NCBI RefSeq assembly: GCF_900129075.1
Contig: NZ_FQVH01000005.1
Coordinates: 1-64,000 of the forward strand
Reading direction: 5' to 3'
DNA from: Caldanaerobius fijiensis DSM 17918
GTDB taxonomy: Bacteria; Bacillota; Thermoanaerobacteria; Thermoanaerobacterales; Caldanaerobiaceae
Length of the DNA stretch: 64,000 nt
The notes below the pieces were generated by a model. The model was not told where the DNA came from. It did no database searches and worked only from the letters and a program-made list of their open reading frames with translations. A program made the translations under genes and the position numbers. Positions 8,264 to 16,841 of the stretch are shown piece after piece (position 1 is the first letter of the stretch; every line of letters starts with the position of its first letter).

Positions 8264-10171
8264 TTACTGTGCAAAAAATGCCCATTGTTCGTAGAGCTCG
8301 TCCAGCTTTTTTTTAAGGGAGTTATATTCTCTGGTTATTTCAGATATTTTTATTTCGTTTTTATATATCTGGGGATCGCAGAGCAGCCGTTCATATTCTG
8401 CGATTTTTTCCTCTACGTCTACTATGCTCTGTTCAAGCTCAGCTATTTGACGTTTTTGCTGGGCTATTAATTGTCGTTTTTCTCTTTCTTTTTTTCTCTC
8501 ATTTTTTTCTTGAGTTTTGGTTTTTGCTGGCATTACGACTTCTTGATTAGAAGTGTTTTTCTTTTTCTTCTCAATATAATAATCGTAGTTGCCGAGATAA
8601 TTTACGATCCCTTCAGGAGTTAATTCAAGGATCCTTGTGGCTATTTTGTTGACAAAATATCTGTCATGAGATATAGCCAATATAGTACCACGGTAATTCT
8701 TAAGCGCATCCTCTAGAGCTTCTTTTGAAACTATGTCGAGATGGTTGGTAGGCTCGTCCAATAGGAGAAAGTTGGCATTTTTAAGAATCAATTTGGCCAT
8801 ATAAAGACGGGCTTTTTCTCCGCCACTCAAATCCCTGATCTTCTTAAAGACATCGTCATTTCTAAATAGAAAACACCCCAACACACTTCTAACCTCTGTC
8901 TGGGTCATACGAGGGTATTCGTCCCATAGTTCATCTATAACGGTTTTGTCTGGATTGAGATTGGCCATCTCCTGGTCATAATATGCAATACTGACATTAT
9001 TACCGTATTGTATCGTTCCGCTATCAGCGGAAATTATGCCATTTAATATCTTAAATATGGTGGATTTACCTGAACCATTGGGCCCGATTATGACTACGCG
9101 TTCCTGTTTTTGAATGTCAAAGGAGATTTCTTTAAATAGCTGGCGGTCAAAGGATTTAGACAGCTTTTTGACCTTTAATACGTCATTTGACGATTCCTTA
9201 TCAATATCAAAGAAAAAGTAAGGCTGAGGGTCTTCACCTTCAGGTTTTTCAACCAGTTCCATCCTGTCAAGCATTTTTTGCTTGCTTTCGGCCATTTTTA
9301 CGCTTTTTTCGGTACCACGGGACTTTTGAACAGCTATTATTTCTTTTATTCTGGCAATTTCACGCTGCTGCTGTTTATATCTTTTTTCGGCTATTTCTTT
9401 TTGCAATATACTTTGCTGTATATAAAATGAATAATTTCCGTTATATTCCATTAAAGAACCATTTTTTAAACAAAAGGTCCGGTTGGTAATCTTATCTAAA
9501 AAATACCTATCATGGGATATGATCATAACACAGCCTTTGTAATCTTTTAAGAAATCTTCCAGCCATTCGCAGGAATTAAGATCAAGGTGGTTTGTAGGCT
9601 CATCCAGCAGCAATATATCAGGCTTTTTTAATAATAGCTTGCCCAGAGCTATTCTAGTTTTCTCTCCGCCGCTTAAGATGCTTATGGGCATTTCATAGCT
9701 TTCTTTCCCAAAGCCCAAACCGGTTAGAACTCCCTTTATCCTGCTTTCGTATTCGAATCCGCCAGCTTTTTCAAATTTATCTCTCATTGTGGCGTACTCG
9801 TCTAACAACTGTTGTAATCTATTGTCGTCTTTACATGAAGAGATTTCATATTCTTTCTGGCGAATGTCCTTTTCCAGCTGTATTAGATCATCGAATACGC
9901 TTAAAAGCTCACGGTAAATTGTATTTGGCGAGTCGAAGACCCCATTTTGATCCAGATAGCCGATTTTTGTATCCGGATTGTATATTTTAACCTCACCGCT
10001 GTCGGGAGAAAGTAAACCTGCCAGTATTTTAAATAGCGTAGATTTTCCAGCCCCATTTACTCCGATTACGCCTATTTTATCATCAGAATTAACGTTAAAA
10101 CTTATATCTTTTAATACTGTATTTATTCCATAGGACTTTGTAATATTTTTAGCACTGAGAGCTAGCATCAT
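8264..10171 (-). CDS. ABC-F family ATPase (translation or ribosome-associated)
   Basis: The 635-aa protein has two ABC cassettes and no membrane segment, as in ABC-F proteins that act on the ribosome. Cassette 1 has GVNGAGKST, LSGGEKTR and LLLDEPTNHLDL; cassette 2 has GPNGSGKST, LSGGEKAR and LLLDEPTNHLDI. An interdomain linker rich in Lys/Gln/Glu (about residues 245-310) and a C-terminal coiled coil (about 545-630) are present, as in YdiF/Uup-type members. It starts 30 bp after ribH with no terminator between, so it is probably read from the riboflavin operon. The ribosome site and both possible ATGs lie within a 12-bp hairpin (10150-10190), suggesting translational control. Confidence 0.9.
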   Translation of the reverse strand: MMLALSAKNITKSYGINTVLKDISFNVNSDDKIGVIGVNGAGKSTLFKILAGLLSPDSGEVKIYNPDTKIGYLDQNGVFDSPNTIYRELLSVFDDLIQLEKDIRQKEYEISSCKDDNRLQQLLDEYATMRDKFEKAGGFEYESRIKGVLTGLGFGKESYEMPISILSGGEKTRIALGKLLLKKPDILLLDEPTNHLDLNSCEWLEDFLKDYKGCVMIISHDRYFLDKITNRTFCLKNGSLMEYNGNYSFYIQQSILQKEIAEKRYKQQQREIARIKEIIAVQKSRGTEKSVKMAESKQKMLDRMELVEKPEGEDPQPYFFFDIDKESSNDVLKVKKLSKSFDRQLFKEISFDIQKQERVVIIGPNGSGKSTIFKILNGIISADSGTIQYGNNVSIAYYDQEMANLNPDKTVIDELWDEYPRMTQTEVRSVLGCFLFRNDDVFKKIRDLSGGEKARLYMAKLILKNANFLLLDEPTNHLDIVSKEALEDALKNYRGTILAISHDRYFVNKIATRILELTPEGIVNYLGNYDYYIEKKKKNTSNQEVVMPAKTKTQEKNERKKEREKRQLIAQQKRQIAELEQSIVDVEEKIAEYERLLCDPQIYKNEIKISEITREYNSLKKKLDELYEQWAFFAQ

Positions 10172-10190
10172 AAAAAACCTCCCAGTGCTA
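10150..10190 (-). promoter_or_regulatory. Hairpin burying the ABC-F ribosome site and start
   Basis: On the minus strand TAGCACTGGGAG pairs with CTCTCAGTGCTA over 12 positions (one G-U). The stem includes most of the GGGAGG ribosome site, and the loop carries ATGATG, the two candidate start codons. It is not followed by a U-run, so it is not a terminator. Confidence 0.55.
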
Positions 10191-10201
10191 TTTTAACATA
10201 A

Positions 10202-10678
10202 CTAAAAACCATTTACCAGCGACTCACACAGGTTAGCCATTTCTACAGCCGTTACGGCAGCATCAAACCCTTTGTTGCCAGATTTTGTACCAGCCCTGGA
10301 AATAGCTTGCTCTACAGTATCTGTGGTTAACACACCGAAAATTACCGGTATGCCTGTATCGAGGGATATTTTTGCTATTCCCTTTGAAACCTCTGCAGCC
10401 ACGTAGTCAAAATGTGGTGTCTCTCCTCTTATGACAGCGCCCAGGCATATAACGGCGTTATATTTTTTGCTTTCGGCCATCTTTTTTGCTATTAATGGTA
10501 TTTCAAAAGATCCAGGGGTCCAGGCTATTTCGATGTCGGATTCATTTACCCCATGCCTTATCAATGCATCTATTGCACCTGATAACAACTTACTGGTGAT
10601 AAACTCGTTAAACCTGCTTACAACTATGCCGAATTTTTTACCACTACCTACCAGTTTTCCTTCATACACATTGCTCAT
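10202..10678 (-). CDS. ribH: 6,7-dimethyl-8-ribityllumazine synthase
   Basis: RibH condenses 5-amino-6-ribitylaminouracil with 3,4-dihydroxy-2-butanone 4-phosphate, the penultimate step of riboflavin synthesis. The 158-aa product has [36 protein letters not shown], with the catalytic His, and [12 protein letters not shown], all standard. It is the fourth rib gene in the leftward operon ribD-ribE-ribBA-ribH and starts 4 bp after ribBA. The ABC-F gene follows closely. Confidence 0.97.
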   Translation of the reverse strand: MSNVYEGKLVGSGKKFGIVVSRFNEFITSKLLSGAIDALIRHGVNESDIEIAWTPGSFEIPLIAKKMAESKKYNAVICLGAVIRGETPHFDYVAAEVSKGIAKISLDTGIPVIFGVLTTDTVEQAISRAGTKSGNKGFDAAVTAVEMANLCESLVNGF

Positions 10679-10681
10679 ATT

Positions 10682-11887
10682 TTATACTCCTCCTTTAAAG
10701 TTATAATTTAACATATGTCCCATTTTAAGCTTTTTGGTTTTGAGGTAATACTCGTTGTGCTTGTTGGGGCAAATCTCTATGGGGACTCTTTCTACGATTT
10801 CCAGGCCATATCCTGCGAGGCCGGATAATTTTTTTGGGTTGTTAGTGAGAAGTTTTAATTTTTTTAATCCCAGATCTTTTAGAATTTGAGCCCCTATTCC
10901 ATATTCTCTCAGGTCTTCAGGAAATCCCAGGCGGATATTGGCTTCTACAGTGTCACAGCCTTTATCCTGCAGGTGATATGCTTTTATTTTGTTGAGCAAG
11001 CCGATACCTCTGCCTTCCTGCCTTAGATACAGGAGTACCCCACCGTTTTGTCCTATAATTTCCATGGATCTGTGCAGCTGATCTCCACAGTCGCACCTCA
11101 ATGACCCCAGTACGTCTCCTGTAAGGCATTCGGAGTGTACCCTTACAAGGGTGGGTTCAGGACCTATAGGTTCTTTTACAAGAGCTATATGCTGTTTGCC
11201 ATTGATTGCTTCTTCATAACCGATTATTTTAAAGTCGCCGTATCGGGTAGGCAATTGGGCTTCAGCTACCCTTTTTACTAAATTTTCTGTTTTGCGTCTG
11301 TATCTTATAAGATCTTCAATGGATATTATAGATAGGTGATGCCTTGTGGCAAATTCTATCAGATCAGGTAATCGAGCCATTTTCCCATCGTCTTTCATTA
11401 TCTCGCATATAACCCCTGCTGGTTTTAATCCAGCCATGCGGGCCAGATCCACTGCTGCTTCGGTATGGCCAGCCCTTACAAGGACACCGCCTTCCTTTGC
11501 CATAAGAGGGAATACGTGGCCGGGCCTTGCAAAATCGTCGGGCTTTGAACTGTCGTCAATCAATTTTTGTATTGTTAATGCCCTTTCGTAGGCTGAGATA
11601 CCTGTAGTTGTGTCTTTGTAGTCCACAGAAACAGTAAAGGCGGTTTCCTTTGCATCGGTATTCAAGCTTACCATTGGTGGGATGCCTAATTCTTTTAACC
11701 TATGGGCAGTCATAGGGACGCAAATCAATCCACGGCCGTATTTAGCCATAAAATTAATGTGTTCTGCCGTCACTTTTTCAGCTGCCATCAAAAGATCTCC
11801 TTCGTTTTCTCTGTTTTCATCGTCAACTACAATGAGCATCTGCCCATCTTTTATTTTTTCTATAGCTTCTTCTATAGAGATAAACAT
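10682..11887 (-). CDS. ribBA: Bifunctional DHBP synthase / GTP cyclohydrolase II
   Basis: The N-terminal half (about 1-200) makes 3,4-dihydroxy-2-butanone 4-phosphate from ribulose 5-phosphate; it shows [12 protein letters not shown] and the GHTEAAVDL region. The C-terminal half is GTP cyclohydrolase II with the zinc site [18 protein letters not shown] and the RQEGRGIGL motif. The 401-aa length is normal for the fusion. ATG 11887 is chosen because AGGGAG lies 8 nt upstream; the GTG nine bases earlier overlaps that site. It supplies both branches of riboflavin synthesis within the FMN-controlled operon. Confidence 0.97.
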   Translation of the reverse strand: MFISIEEAIEKIKDGQMLIVVDDENRENEGDLLMAAEKVTAEHINFMAKYGRGLICVPMTAHRLKELGIPPMVSLNTDAKETAFTVSVDYKDTTTGISAYERALTIQKLIDDSSKPDDFARPGHVFPLMAKEGGVLVRAGHTEAAVDLARMAGLKPAGVICEIMKDDGKMARLPDLIEFATRHHLSIISIEDLIRYRRKTENLVKRVAEAQLPTRYGDFKIIGYEEAINGKQHIALVKEPIGPEPTLVRVHSECLTGDVLGSLRCDCGDQLHRSMEIIGQNGGVLLYLRQEGRGIGLLNKIKAYHLQDKGCDTVEANIRLGFPEDLREYGIGAQILKDLGLKKLKLLTNNPKKLSGLAGYGLEIVERVPIEICPNKHNEYYLKTKKLKMGHMLNYNFKGGV

Positions 11888-11892
11888 ATAAA

Positions 11893-12534
11893 TCACTCCC
11901 TTGTGAAATCTGATAAATATCCATGATCTTTAAGGATTTCATAAGTATCTTTAAAACCTGTAAGCCTTTCTAAGTACTTTGCCAGTATATCTGTTTCTAC
12001 ATTTACTTTATCGCCTATTTTCTTGAAGGAAAGGGTGGTTTCCTTTAAGGTATGCGGGATTGTAGAAACCGTGAAATAAGATGTGCCAGCTTCTACTACG
12101 GTTAAACTTATACCATCAACAGCTACAGAACCTTTGTGCGCGATGTACTTCAACAGTTGATTTTCTAAAGTGATTTTGAAGATAACGGCATTTGCTTTGT
12201 TTACCTTATTTACGATAGTACCGATGCCGTCGACATGGCCTGTGACAATATGTCCACCCAACCTGCCTGCTAGAGAAAGAGCTCTTTCCAGGTTAACCCG
12301 ATCGCCTTTCTTTATAATCGACAATGTGGTCGTATTATATGTTTCGGGCATTATGTCAGCCGTAAAACCATCATTCATTTTTTCGGTTACGGTTAAACAT
12401 ACGCCATTTACAGCTATGCTGTCACCTATATTAGTCGAATCTAAAACCTTGCTACATATGATTGAAATCTTTGTATTTTTTCCTGCTGATATTTCTTTGA
12501 CTATACCTATTTCTTCGATTATACCTGTGAACAA
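11893..12534 (-). CDS. ribE: Riboflavin synthase, alpha subunit
   Basis: Riboflavin synthase dismutates two lumazine molecules to riboflavin. The 213-aa protein has two lumazine-binding domains; each contains the paired signatures [11 protein letters not shown] / [11 protein letters not shown] and [10 protein letters not shown] / [10 protein letters not shown]. The TTG at 12534 gives the family-standard N-terminus (M)FTGIIEEIG and follows AGGGGTGAT; upstream in-frame ATG codons would add an unusual extension. It starts about 50 bp after ribD and ends 5 bp before ribBA. Confidence 0.96.
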   Translation of the reverse strand: MFTGIIEEIGIVKEISAGKNTKISIICSKVLDSTNIGDSIAVNGVCLTVTEKMNDGFTADIMPETYNTTTLSIIKKGDRVNLERALSLAGRLGGHIVTGHVDGIGTIVNKVNKANAVIFKITLENQLLKYIAHKGSVAVDGISLTVVEAGTSYFTVSTIPHTLKETTLSFKKIGDKVNVETDILAKYLERLTGFKDTYEILKDHGYLSDFTRE

Positions 12535-12585
12535 AATATCACCCCTATATATGATGTTATTGCTAACCTTCAAAGTATATAAGAT

Positions 12586-13698
12586 TTATTCGGGATAACC
12601 TTCCAACAGTATGTCTGTGTCTATTGTAGTTACACTGGTATTTTTTAGTCTGATACATTCACCTATGTTTTTAAATCCGACCCCTTCTACCGGCGTTTTT
12701 GCGTCTACACCGCCTATTATCATTGGAGAGATAAAAAACATCACTTTATCCACAATACCCTCTTTTAGCGCTGACCAGTTCAGGGTGCCACCGCCTTCTA
12801 TGAGGACGCTGTCAATTTCTAATTGGCCCAGATTTTCCATGACTTTTTTAAGGGGTACAGTAGGAGGTGTTTTGCTTTCTGGAGGTAATTCGGATTCTAA
12901 TATAATGACGTCAGCGTATTTTGTTAGCTCACTTAATTTTTCTTTATCTATTAAATCTGTTGTAAATATAATAGTCTTAGCTCCAGATTTAAAAATATTG
13001 GAATCCAGCGGCGTTCTACCCCGGCTATCGATTATTATTTTTATAGGGTCTTTTAACCCTTCTATCCTTGTATTGAGGTGCGGATTGTCTTTTATAACTG
13101 TATTTACTCCTACCATTATTGACGCTACTCTGCCCCTTATCCTTCGAGCGTATTCTCTGGATGCTTCTGAGGTAATCCATTTTGAGTCACCTGTACAGGT
13201 AGCGATTTTGCCGTCTATGCTCATAGCGGCTTTCATTATTACAAAAGGTATCTTTGACGTAATGTACTTTATAAAAATTTCGTTTAATTTGATGGCTTCT
13301 TTTTCGAGAATTCCTACATGCACTTTTATTCCGGCATCCTGTAGCATTTTGATGCCACGACCGGATACTTTTGGATTGGGGTCTTTCATGCCTATATAAA
13401 CCTCTTTAATACCTGATTTGATTATAGCTTCACTGCAGGGCGGTGTCCTTCCATAATGGCTGCAGGGTTCCAGGTTTACATATAATGTACTGCCTGTGAT
13501 ATTATAGCCTTTTTGATAAGCGTCTTTTATGGCATTTATTTCGGCGTGGGGACCTCCGATTTTTTGATGATAACCTTCGCCGATGACCTTGTCATCTTTT
13601 ACTATAACAGCACCAACCAGTGGATTGGGATTTGTCATGCCCCAGCCTTTTATAGCAAGATTTAATGCCTGTTCCATAAACTGTTCAGGTTTGTGCAA
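12586..13698 (-). CDS. ribD: Bifunctional diaminohydroxyphosphoribosylaminopyrimidine deaminase / reductase
   Basis: RibD catalyses the deamination and the sugar reduction that follow GTP ring opening. The 370-aa product has the zinc deaminase site H51-A-E53 and PCSHYGRTPPC (Cys79, Cys88), then a reductase domain with MSIDGKIA, SEASREYARRIRG and EGGGTLNWS. The start is TTG 13698 with AGGAGGTGGG upstream. It is the first gene of the operon behind an FMN riboswitch and two tandem hairpins. Confidence 0.97.
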   Translation of the reverse strand: MHKPEQFMEQALNLAIKGWGMTNPNPLVGAVIVKDDKVIGEGYHQKIGGPHAEINAIKDAYQKGYNITGSTLYVNLEPCSHYGRTPPCSEAIIKSGIKEVYIGMKDPNPKVSGRGIKMLQDAGIKVHVGILEKEAIKLNEIFIKYITSKIPFVIMKAAMSIDGKIATCTGDSKWITSEASREYARRIRGRVASIMVGVNTVIKDNPHLNTRIEGLKDPIKIIIDSRGRTPLDSNIFKSGAKTIIFTTDLIDKEKLSELTKYADVIILESELPPESKTPPTVPLKKVMENLGQLEIDSVLIEGGGTLNWSALKEGIVDKVMFFISPMIIGGVDAKTPVEGVGFKNIGECIRLKNTSVTTIDTDILLEGYPE

Positions 13699-13730
13699 CG
13701 TATCCCACCTCCTGTTATATCTGTAATAAG

Positions 13731-13772
13731 AACAAACAAAAATGCCCTCGAATATAATCTCTTCGGGGCATT
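13731..13772 (-). terminator. Second terminator-like hairpin in the rib leader
   Basis: On the minus strand AATGCCCCGAAGA folds against TTCGAGGGCATT with one mismatch and is followed at once by TTTGTTTGTT. It lies between the first terminator and the ribD ribosome site. Confidence 0.7.
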
Positions 13773-13801
13773 AAATAAAACATATACTTAATAGCTTTAT
13801 A

Positions 13802-13835
13802 TTAGAAAAGCCCTGAAGTAAAAATACTTCAGGGC
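13802..13835 (-). terminator. FMN riboswitch terminator in the rib leader
   Basis: A perfect 11-bp stem, GCCCTGAAGTA with TACTTCAGGGC around TTTT, is followed on the minus strand by TTTTCTAAT. Its place 30 nt after the aptamer makes it the likely switch terminator. Confidence 0.85.
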
Positions 13836-13864
13836 ACTGTCGTTCTTTAGCGCTTGTAACTTCG

Positions 13865-13995
13865 TTCCTTCTTCCATCCAGACTTTACTGTCGGCTCTGG
13901 CCTCTCACCAGATCTACCACCTATGGTGGCTCGCGGGCTCGCAATACAACCGTATTGCATACCGCCGGTCGGGAATTTCACCCTGCCCCGAAGGA
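13865..13995 (-). promoter_or_regulatory. FMN riboswitch (RFN element) upstream of ribD
   Basis: All RFN core blocks are present on the minus strand in the same order as at 841-973. Over about 130 nt the two copies differ at only two sites (A/G in the first P1 segment and G/A in the last). It should shut off ribD-ribE-ribBA-ribH when FMN is high. Confidence 0.97.
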
Positions 13996-14020
13996 TAAAT
14001 CATATTTTTAACTTGATGTT

Positions 14021-14050
14021 ATTATATCGCGCATTATTATAAATTGTCAA
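14021..14050 (-). promoter_or_regulatory. Sigma-A promoter of the rib operon
   Basis: On the minus strand TTGACA (14050-14045) and TATAAT (14026-14021) are separated by 18 bp, just upstream of the FMN riboswitch. Confidence 0.8.
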
Positions 14051-14082
14051 TACGTTGTCTGTGAGAATCATGATTCGTAAAT

Positions 14083-14119
14083 AGTCAATATTGACTTATT
14101 TATCTGGAAAATATATAAT
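14083..14119 (+). promoter_or_regulatory. rex promoter with a palindrome over the -35 box
   Basis: TTGACT (14091-14096) and TATAAT (14114-14119) are spaced 17 bp. The -35 box is half of a perfect 14-bp palindrome AGTCAATATTGACT (14083-14096) with matching A/T flanks. It does not fit the usual Rex box (TTGTTAA-N-TTAACAA) well, so autoregulation by Rex is unproven. Confidence 0.7.
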
Positions 14120-14149
14120 GATGAAGAAATCCAATTAAGAGGTGACGAT

Positions 14150-14806
14150 ATGGCAAAAGAGACAAAGATTTCAATGGCGATAATACGGCGATTGCCGCGA
14201 TACCATAGATATCTGGGAGAGCTTTTGAACAGCGGTGTTACAAGGATATCTTCACAAGAATTGAGCAAAAAGATGGGGGTTACCGCATCGCAAATAAGGC
14301 AGGATCTCAATAGTTTTGGAGGTTTTGGACAACAGGGATACGGTTATAATGTTAAAGATTTGTACGATGCTATAACGAAGATTTTGGGCCTTGAGAAAAC
14401 GTATAATTCTATAATAGTCGGTGCCGGAAATTTAGGACAGGCTATAGCCAATTATACTGGCTTTCAGAGCTGGGGTTTTAAGCTTAAAGCGCTATTTGAT
14501 GTCAACCCAAAGCTCATTGGATTGAAGATCCGAGATGTAGAAATACTTGATGTAGATTTATTAGAAGATTTTGTGAGCAAGAACCCCATAGATATAGCTA
14601 TTTTGACAATTCCTAAAGAGAGAGCTCAGGAAATAGTAGATAGATTAGTTGCTAAGGGCGTAAAAGCATTCTGGAATTTTTCCGCGGTAGACGTAAACGT
14701 TCCTGATGATGTAATCGTCGAGAGCGTTCACCTGAGCGATAGTTTGTTTACTATATCGTATAGATTAAATGAGGATGAATTGTTCAAAAAAATAAAAGAA
14801 AAGTGA
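14150..14806 (+). CDS. rex: Redox-sensing transcriptional repressor Rex
   Basis: Rex binds DNA when NAD+ dominates and releases it when NADH rises, controlling fermentation and hydrogenase genes in anaerobic Firmicutes. The 218-aa product has an N-terminal winged helix (RLPRYHRYLGELL, then SSQELSKKMGVTASQIRQDL) and a Rossmann domain with VGAGNLG at residues 90-96. The C-terminal domain-swapping helix is present. Start ATG 14150 follows AAGAGGTGA. It is a single gene with its own promoter and terminator, divergent from the rib operon. Confidence 0.97.
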   Translation: MAKETKISMAIIRRLPRYHRYLGELLNSGVTRISSQELSKKMGVTASQIRQDLNSFGGFGQQGYGYNVKDLYDAITKILGLEKTYNSIIVGAGNLGQAIANYTGFQSWGFKLKALFDVNPKLIGLKIRDVEILDVDLLEDFVSKNPIDIAILTIPKERAQEIVDRLVAKGVKAFWNFSAVDVNVPDDVIVESVHLSDSLFTISYRLNEDELFKKIKEK

Positions 14807-14811
14807 TTTTG

Positions 14812-14852
14812 AGGGCTCATATGTACACAACATTTGAGCTCTTTATATTTTT
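14812..14852 (+). terminator. Terminator after rex
   Basis: AGGGCTCA (14812-14819) pairs with TGAGCTCT (14835-14842) with one G-U, followed by TTATATTTTT. Confidence 0.65.
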
Positions 14853-14864
14853 AATAAAAAATGC

Positions 14865-14889
14865 AGGATTTTTTTGATTTGTGTTGAAT
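14865..14889 (+). promoter_or_regulatory. Sigma-H-like promoter of the sugar catabolic operon
   Basis: AGGATTT and GAATATAT are arranged with exactly the same 21-nt spacing as at 1661-1685. The site lies 60 bp before the first gene of the operon. Whether sporulation sigma-H really drives a sugar operon is open. Confidence 0.45.
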
Positions 14890-14948
14890 ATATATATTAA
14901 CCGGGCATAAAACAACAATATTTTATTTTAATTGAGGGGGATTAAAAA

Positions 14949-15989
14949 GTGAAGAAAAAATTAGGCTTTGCTATTGTCGGTTGTGGAGTTATATCAAAAA
15001 CCCATGCCAGATGTATAAGCGAGTTGCCTGACGCACAATTAATAGCTGTAGCTGATATAATCGAAGAGAGGGCTAAGAATCTGGCTGAACAATATAACTG
15101 CGACTATTATACAGATTATCATGAACTTTTAAAAAGGGATGACATCGATGTGGTTAATGTGACAACACCCAGCGGGTTACACGCGATGGTTGGCATTGAT
15201 GCCGCTAAAGCGGGAAAACATGTTATAGTGGAAAAACCTATAGATGTGACGCTGGAAAAAGCAGATGCGCTTATAAAGGCGTGCCGCGAGGCTGGTGTTA
15301 AGTTATGTTCCATATCCCAGCACCGTTTTGACGATGATATTGTGATCCTTAAAAAAGCTGTGGAAGAAGGTAAACTTGGGCAGTTAAATTTCGGTGGGTC
15401 TCATACCAAGTGGTACAGAAGTCAAGAATATTATGACAGCGGTGACTGGAGAGGTACATGGGAATTGGACGGTGGAGGAGCTTTAATGAATCAATCGATT
15501 CACTATGTGGATCTTTTGCAGTACATTATGGGACCTGTTGAAGAGGTTTATGCCTATTGTGCTACTCGGGCTCATGTGAGAATAGAGGTTGAAGACGAAG
15601 CTATAGCAGCAGTTAAATTTAAAAATGGAGCAATAGGTGTCATCGAAGGAAATACAGCAGCGTATCCGGGCTTTTGCACGCGACTTGATATATATGGCTC
15701 CGAGGGCAGTGTGATTGTAGAGAATGACAGGATCAAGGAGTGGAAGCTCAAGAGCGGTGAAGAAAAGCCTGAAACGGCTGTTGAGAATGAAAAGTTAATC
15801 GTAGGTACCAGTTCGGCGGATATATGGCATAATTCTCATAAAAAAGAAATTCAGGATATGATCGATGCAATACAAAATGATAGAGATCCAATGGTTACAG
15901 GTGAAGAGGGTAGAAAACCCCTTGAAATTATCTTAGCTATATATGAATCGGCAAGAAGACATGAACCTGTTAAACTTCCACTAAAATGA
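14949..15989 (+). CDS. Gfo/Idh/MocA family NAD(P)-dependent oxidoreductase
   Basis: This 346-aa protein oxidises or reduces a hydroxyl on a sugar, polyol or sugar acid. It has the N-terminal Rossmann fold (FAIVGCGVISKTHARC), the EKP motif in HVIVEKPIDVT (near residue 97) and a C-terminal alpha/beta domain with GGGALMNQSIHYVDLLQY, whose His is near the active site in the family. The start is GTG 14949 after GAGGGGG. It opens an eight-gene run continuing to 22978. The substrate is unknown. Confidence 0.9.
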   Translation: MKKKLGFAIVGCGVISKTHARCISELPDAQLIAVADIIEERAKNLAEQYNCDYYTDYHELLKRDDIDVVNVTTPSGLHAMVGIDAAKAGKHVIVEKPIDVTLEKADALIKACREAGVKLCSISQHRFDDDIVILKKAVEEGKLGQLNFGGSHTKWYRSQEYYDSGDWRGTWELDGGGALMNQSIHYVDLLQYIMGPVEEVYAYCATRAHVRIEVEDEAIAAVKFKNGAIGVIEGNTAAYPGFCTRLDIYGSEGSVIVENDRIKEWKLKSGEEKPETAVENEKLIVGTSSADIWHNSHKKEIQDMIDAIQNDRDPMVTGEEGRKPLEIILAIYESARRHEPVKLPLK

Positions 15990-16014
15990 TGTGCTAAAAG
16001 GGGGGAGAGAGTTT

Positions 16015-16818
16015 ATGCCAGGATTTGTATTGTCTGCATTTGCTGACGAGATCAGCAAGGATTTAAATACGCAGATGGATGTACTGGATGCCCATAACAT
16101 AAAATATATAGAATTCAGGTCTGCTGACAAACCAGTTTTAAGTTATACCAGAGATGAGCTCAGGGATATAAAAAAGAAGCTTGATGATAGGGGCTTTAAG
16201 GTATCGGCAGTAGGTTCTCCTATTGGAAAGGTAGATATATCAGTAGATTTTAATGAATATCTGGATACATTTAAGTGGTGTTTAGAAGTAGCTCATATAC
16301 TGGATACACCGTATATAAGGATGTTTTCTTTTTATCCGCCTAAAGGGAAAGCCGATGAGTATGAAAGCGTGGTTATAGAGAGAATAGGCAAAATGGCAGA
16401 TCTGGCTGGGGCGGAAAACATCGTCCTTCTCCATGAAAATGAGAAGGATATATACGGAGATACTGCTGAGAGGTGCTTAAAGATCTTAAAAGGTGTGAAC
16501 AGTCCATATCTATGGGCGACATTTGACCCTGCAAATTTCATTCAGTGTGGAGTAGTGCCTTATCCTGATGCGTACGAATTGTTGAAAGATTACATAAAAT
16601 ACGTGCACGTAAAAGATGCAAAGTTTGATGGAGGTATTGTAACACCTGCAGGAAAGGGTGATGGGCGCGTCGAAGAGTTGCTTAAGGTTCTCCATAAAAG
16701 TGGATTCGAAGGCTTTTTGTCTATAGAGCCACATTTAAACAACAGCTTGCCGGGCGGTGGACCTGAGCTTTTTGACGTTGCATATAAAGCCCTTAAAGAT
16801 ATATTGGATAAAATATAA
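16015..16818 (+). CDS. Sugar phosphate isomerase/epimerase family TIM barrel (1)
   Basis: The 267-aa protein is of the xylose-isomerase-like AP endonuclease 2 superfamily, which contains IolE/IolI, tagatose epimerases and hydroxypyruvate isomerases. Family-typical metal-ligand segments are IVLLHENE, ATFDPANF, YVHVKDAK and FLSIEPH, giving Glu, Asp, His and Glu. ATG 16015 follows a strong GGGGGGAGAG. It lies 25 bp after the dehydrogenase, clearly in one operon. It probably interconverts keto sugars or sugar acids; the exact reaction is not deducible. Confidence 0.85.
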   Translation: MPGFVLSAFADEISKDLNTQMDVLDAHNIKYIEFRSADKPVLSYTRDELRDIKKKLDDRGFKVSAVGSPIGKVDISVDFNEYLDTFKWCLEVAHILDTPYIRMFSFYPPKGKADEYESVVIERIGKMADLAGAENIVLLHENEKDIYGDTAERCLKILKGVNSPYLWATFDPANFIQCGVVPYPDAYELLKDYIKYVHVKDAKFDGGIVTPAGKGDGRVEELLKVLHKSGFEGFLSIEPHLNNSLPGGGPELFDVAYKALKDILDKI

Positions 16819-16841
16819 AAATTGCAAAGGAGGATTTTTGC

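Noticed and set aside
12611-13399. A 262-codon open frame antisense to ribD, the longest antisense frame in the window
   Set aside because: It lies wholly inside a well-supported ribD gene, its product resembles no family and it has no ribosome site; it mirrors the codon bias of ribD.
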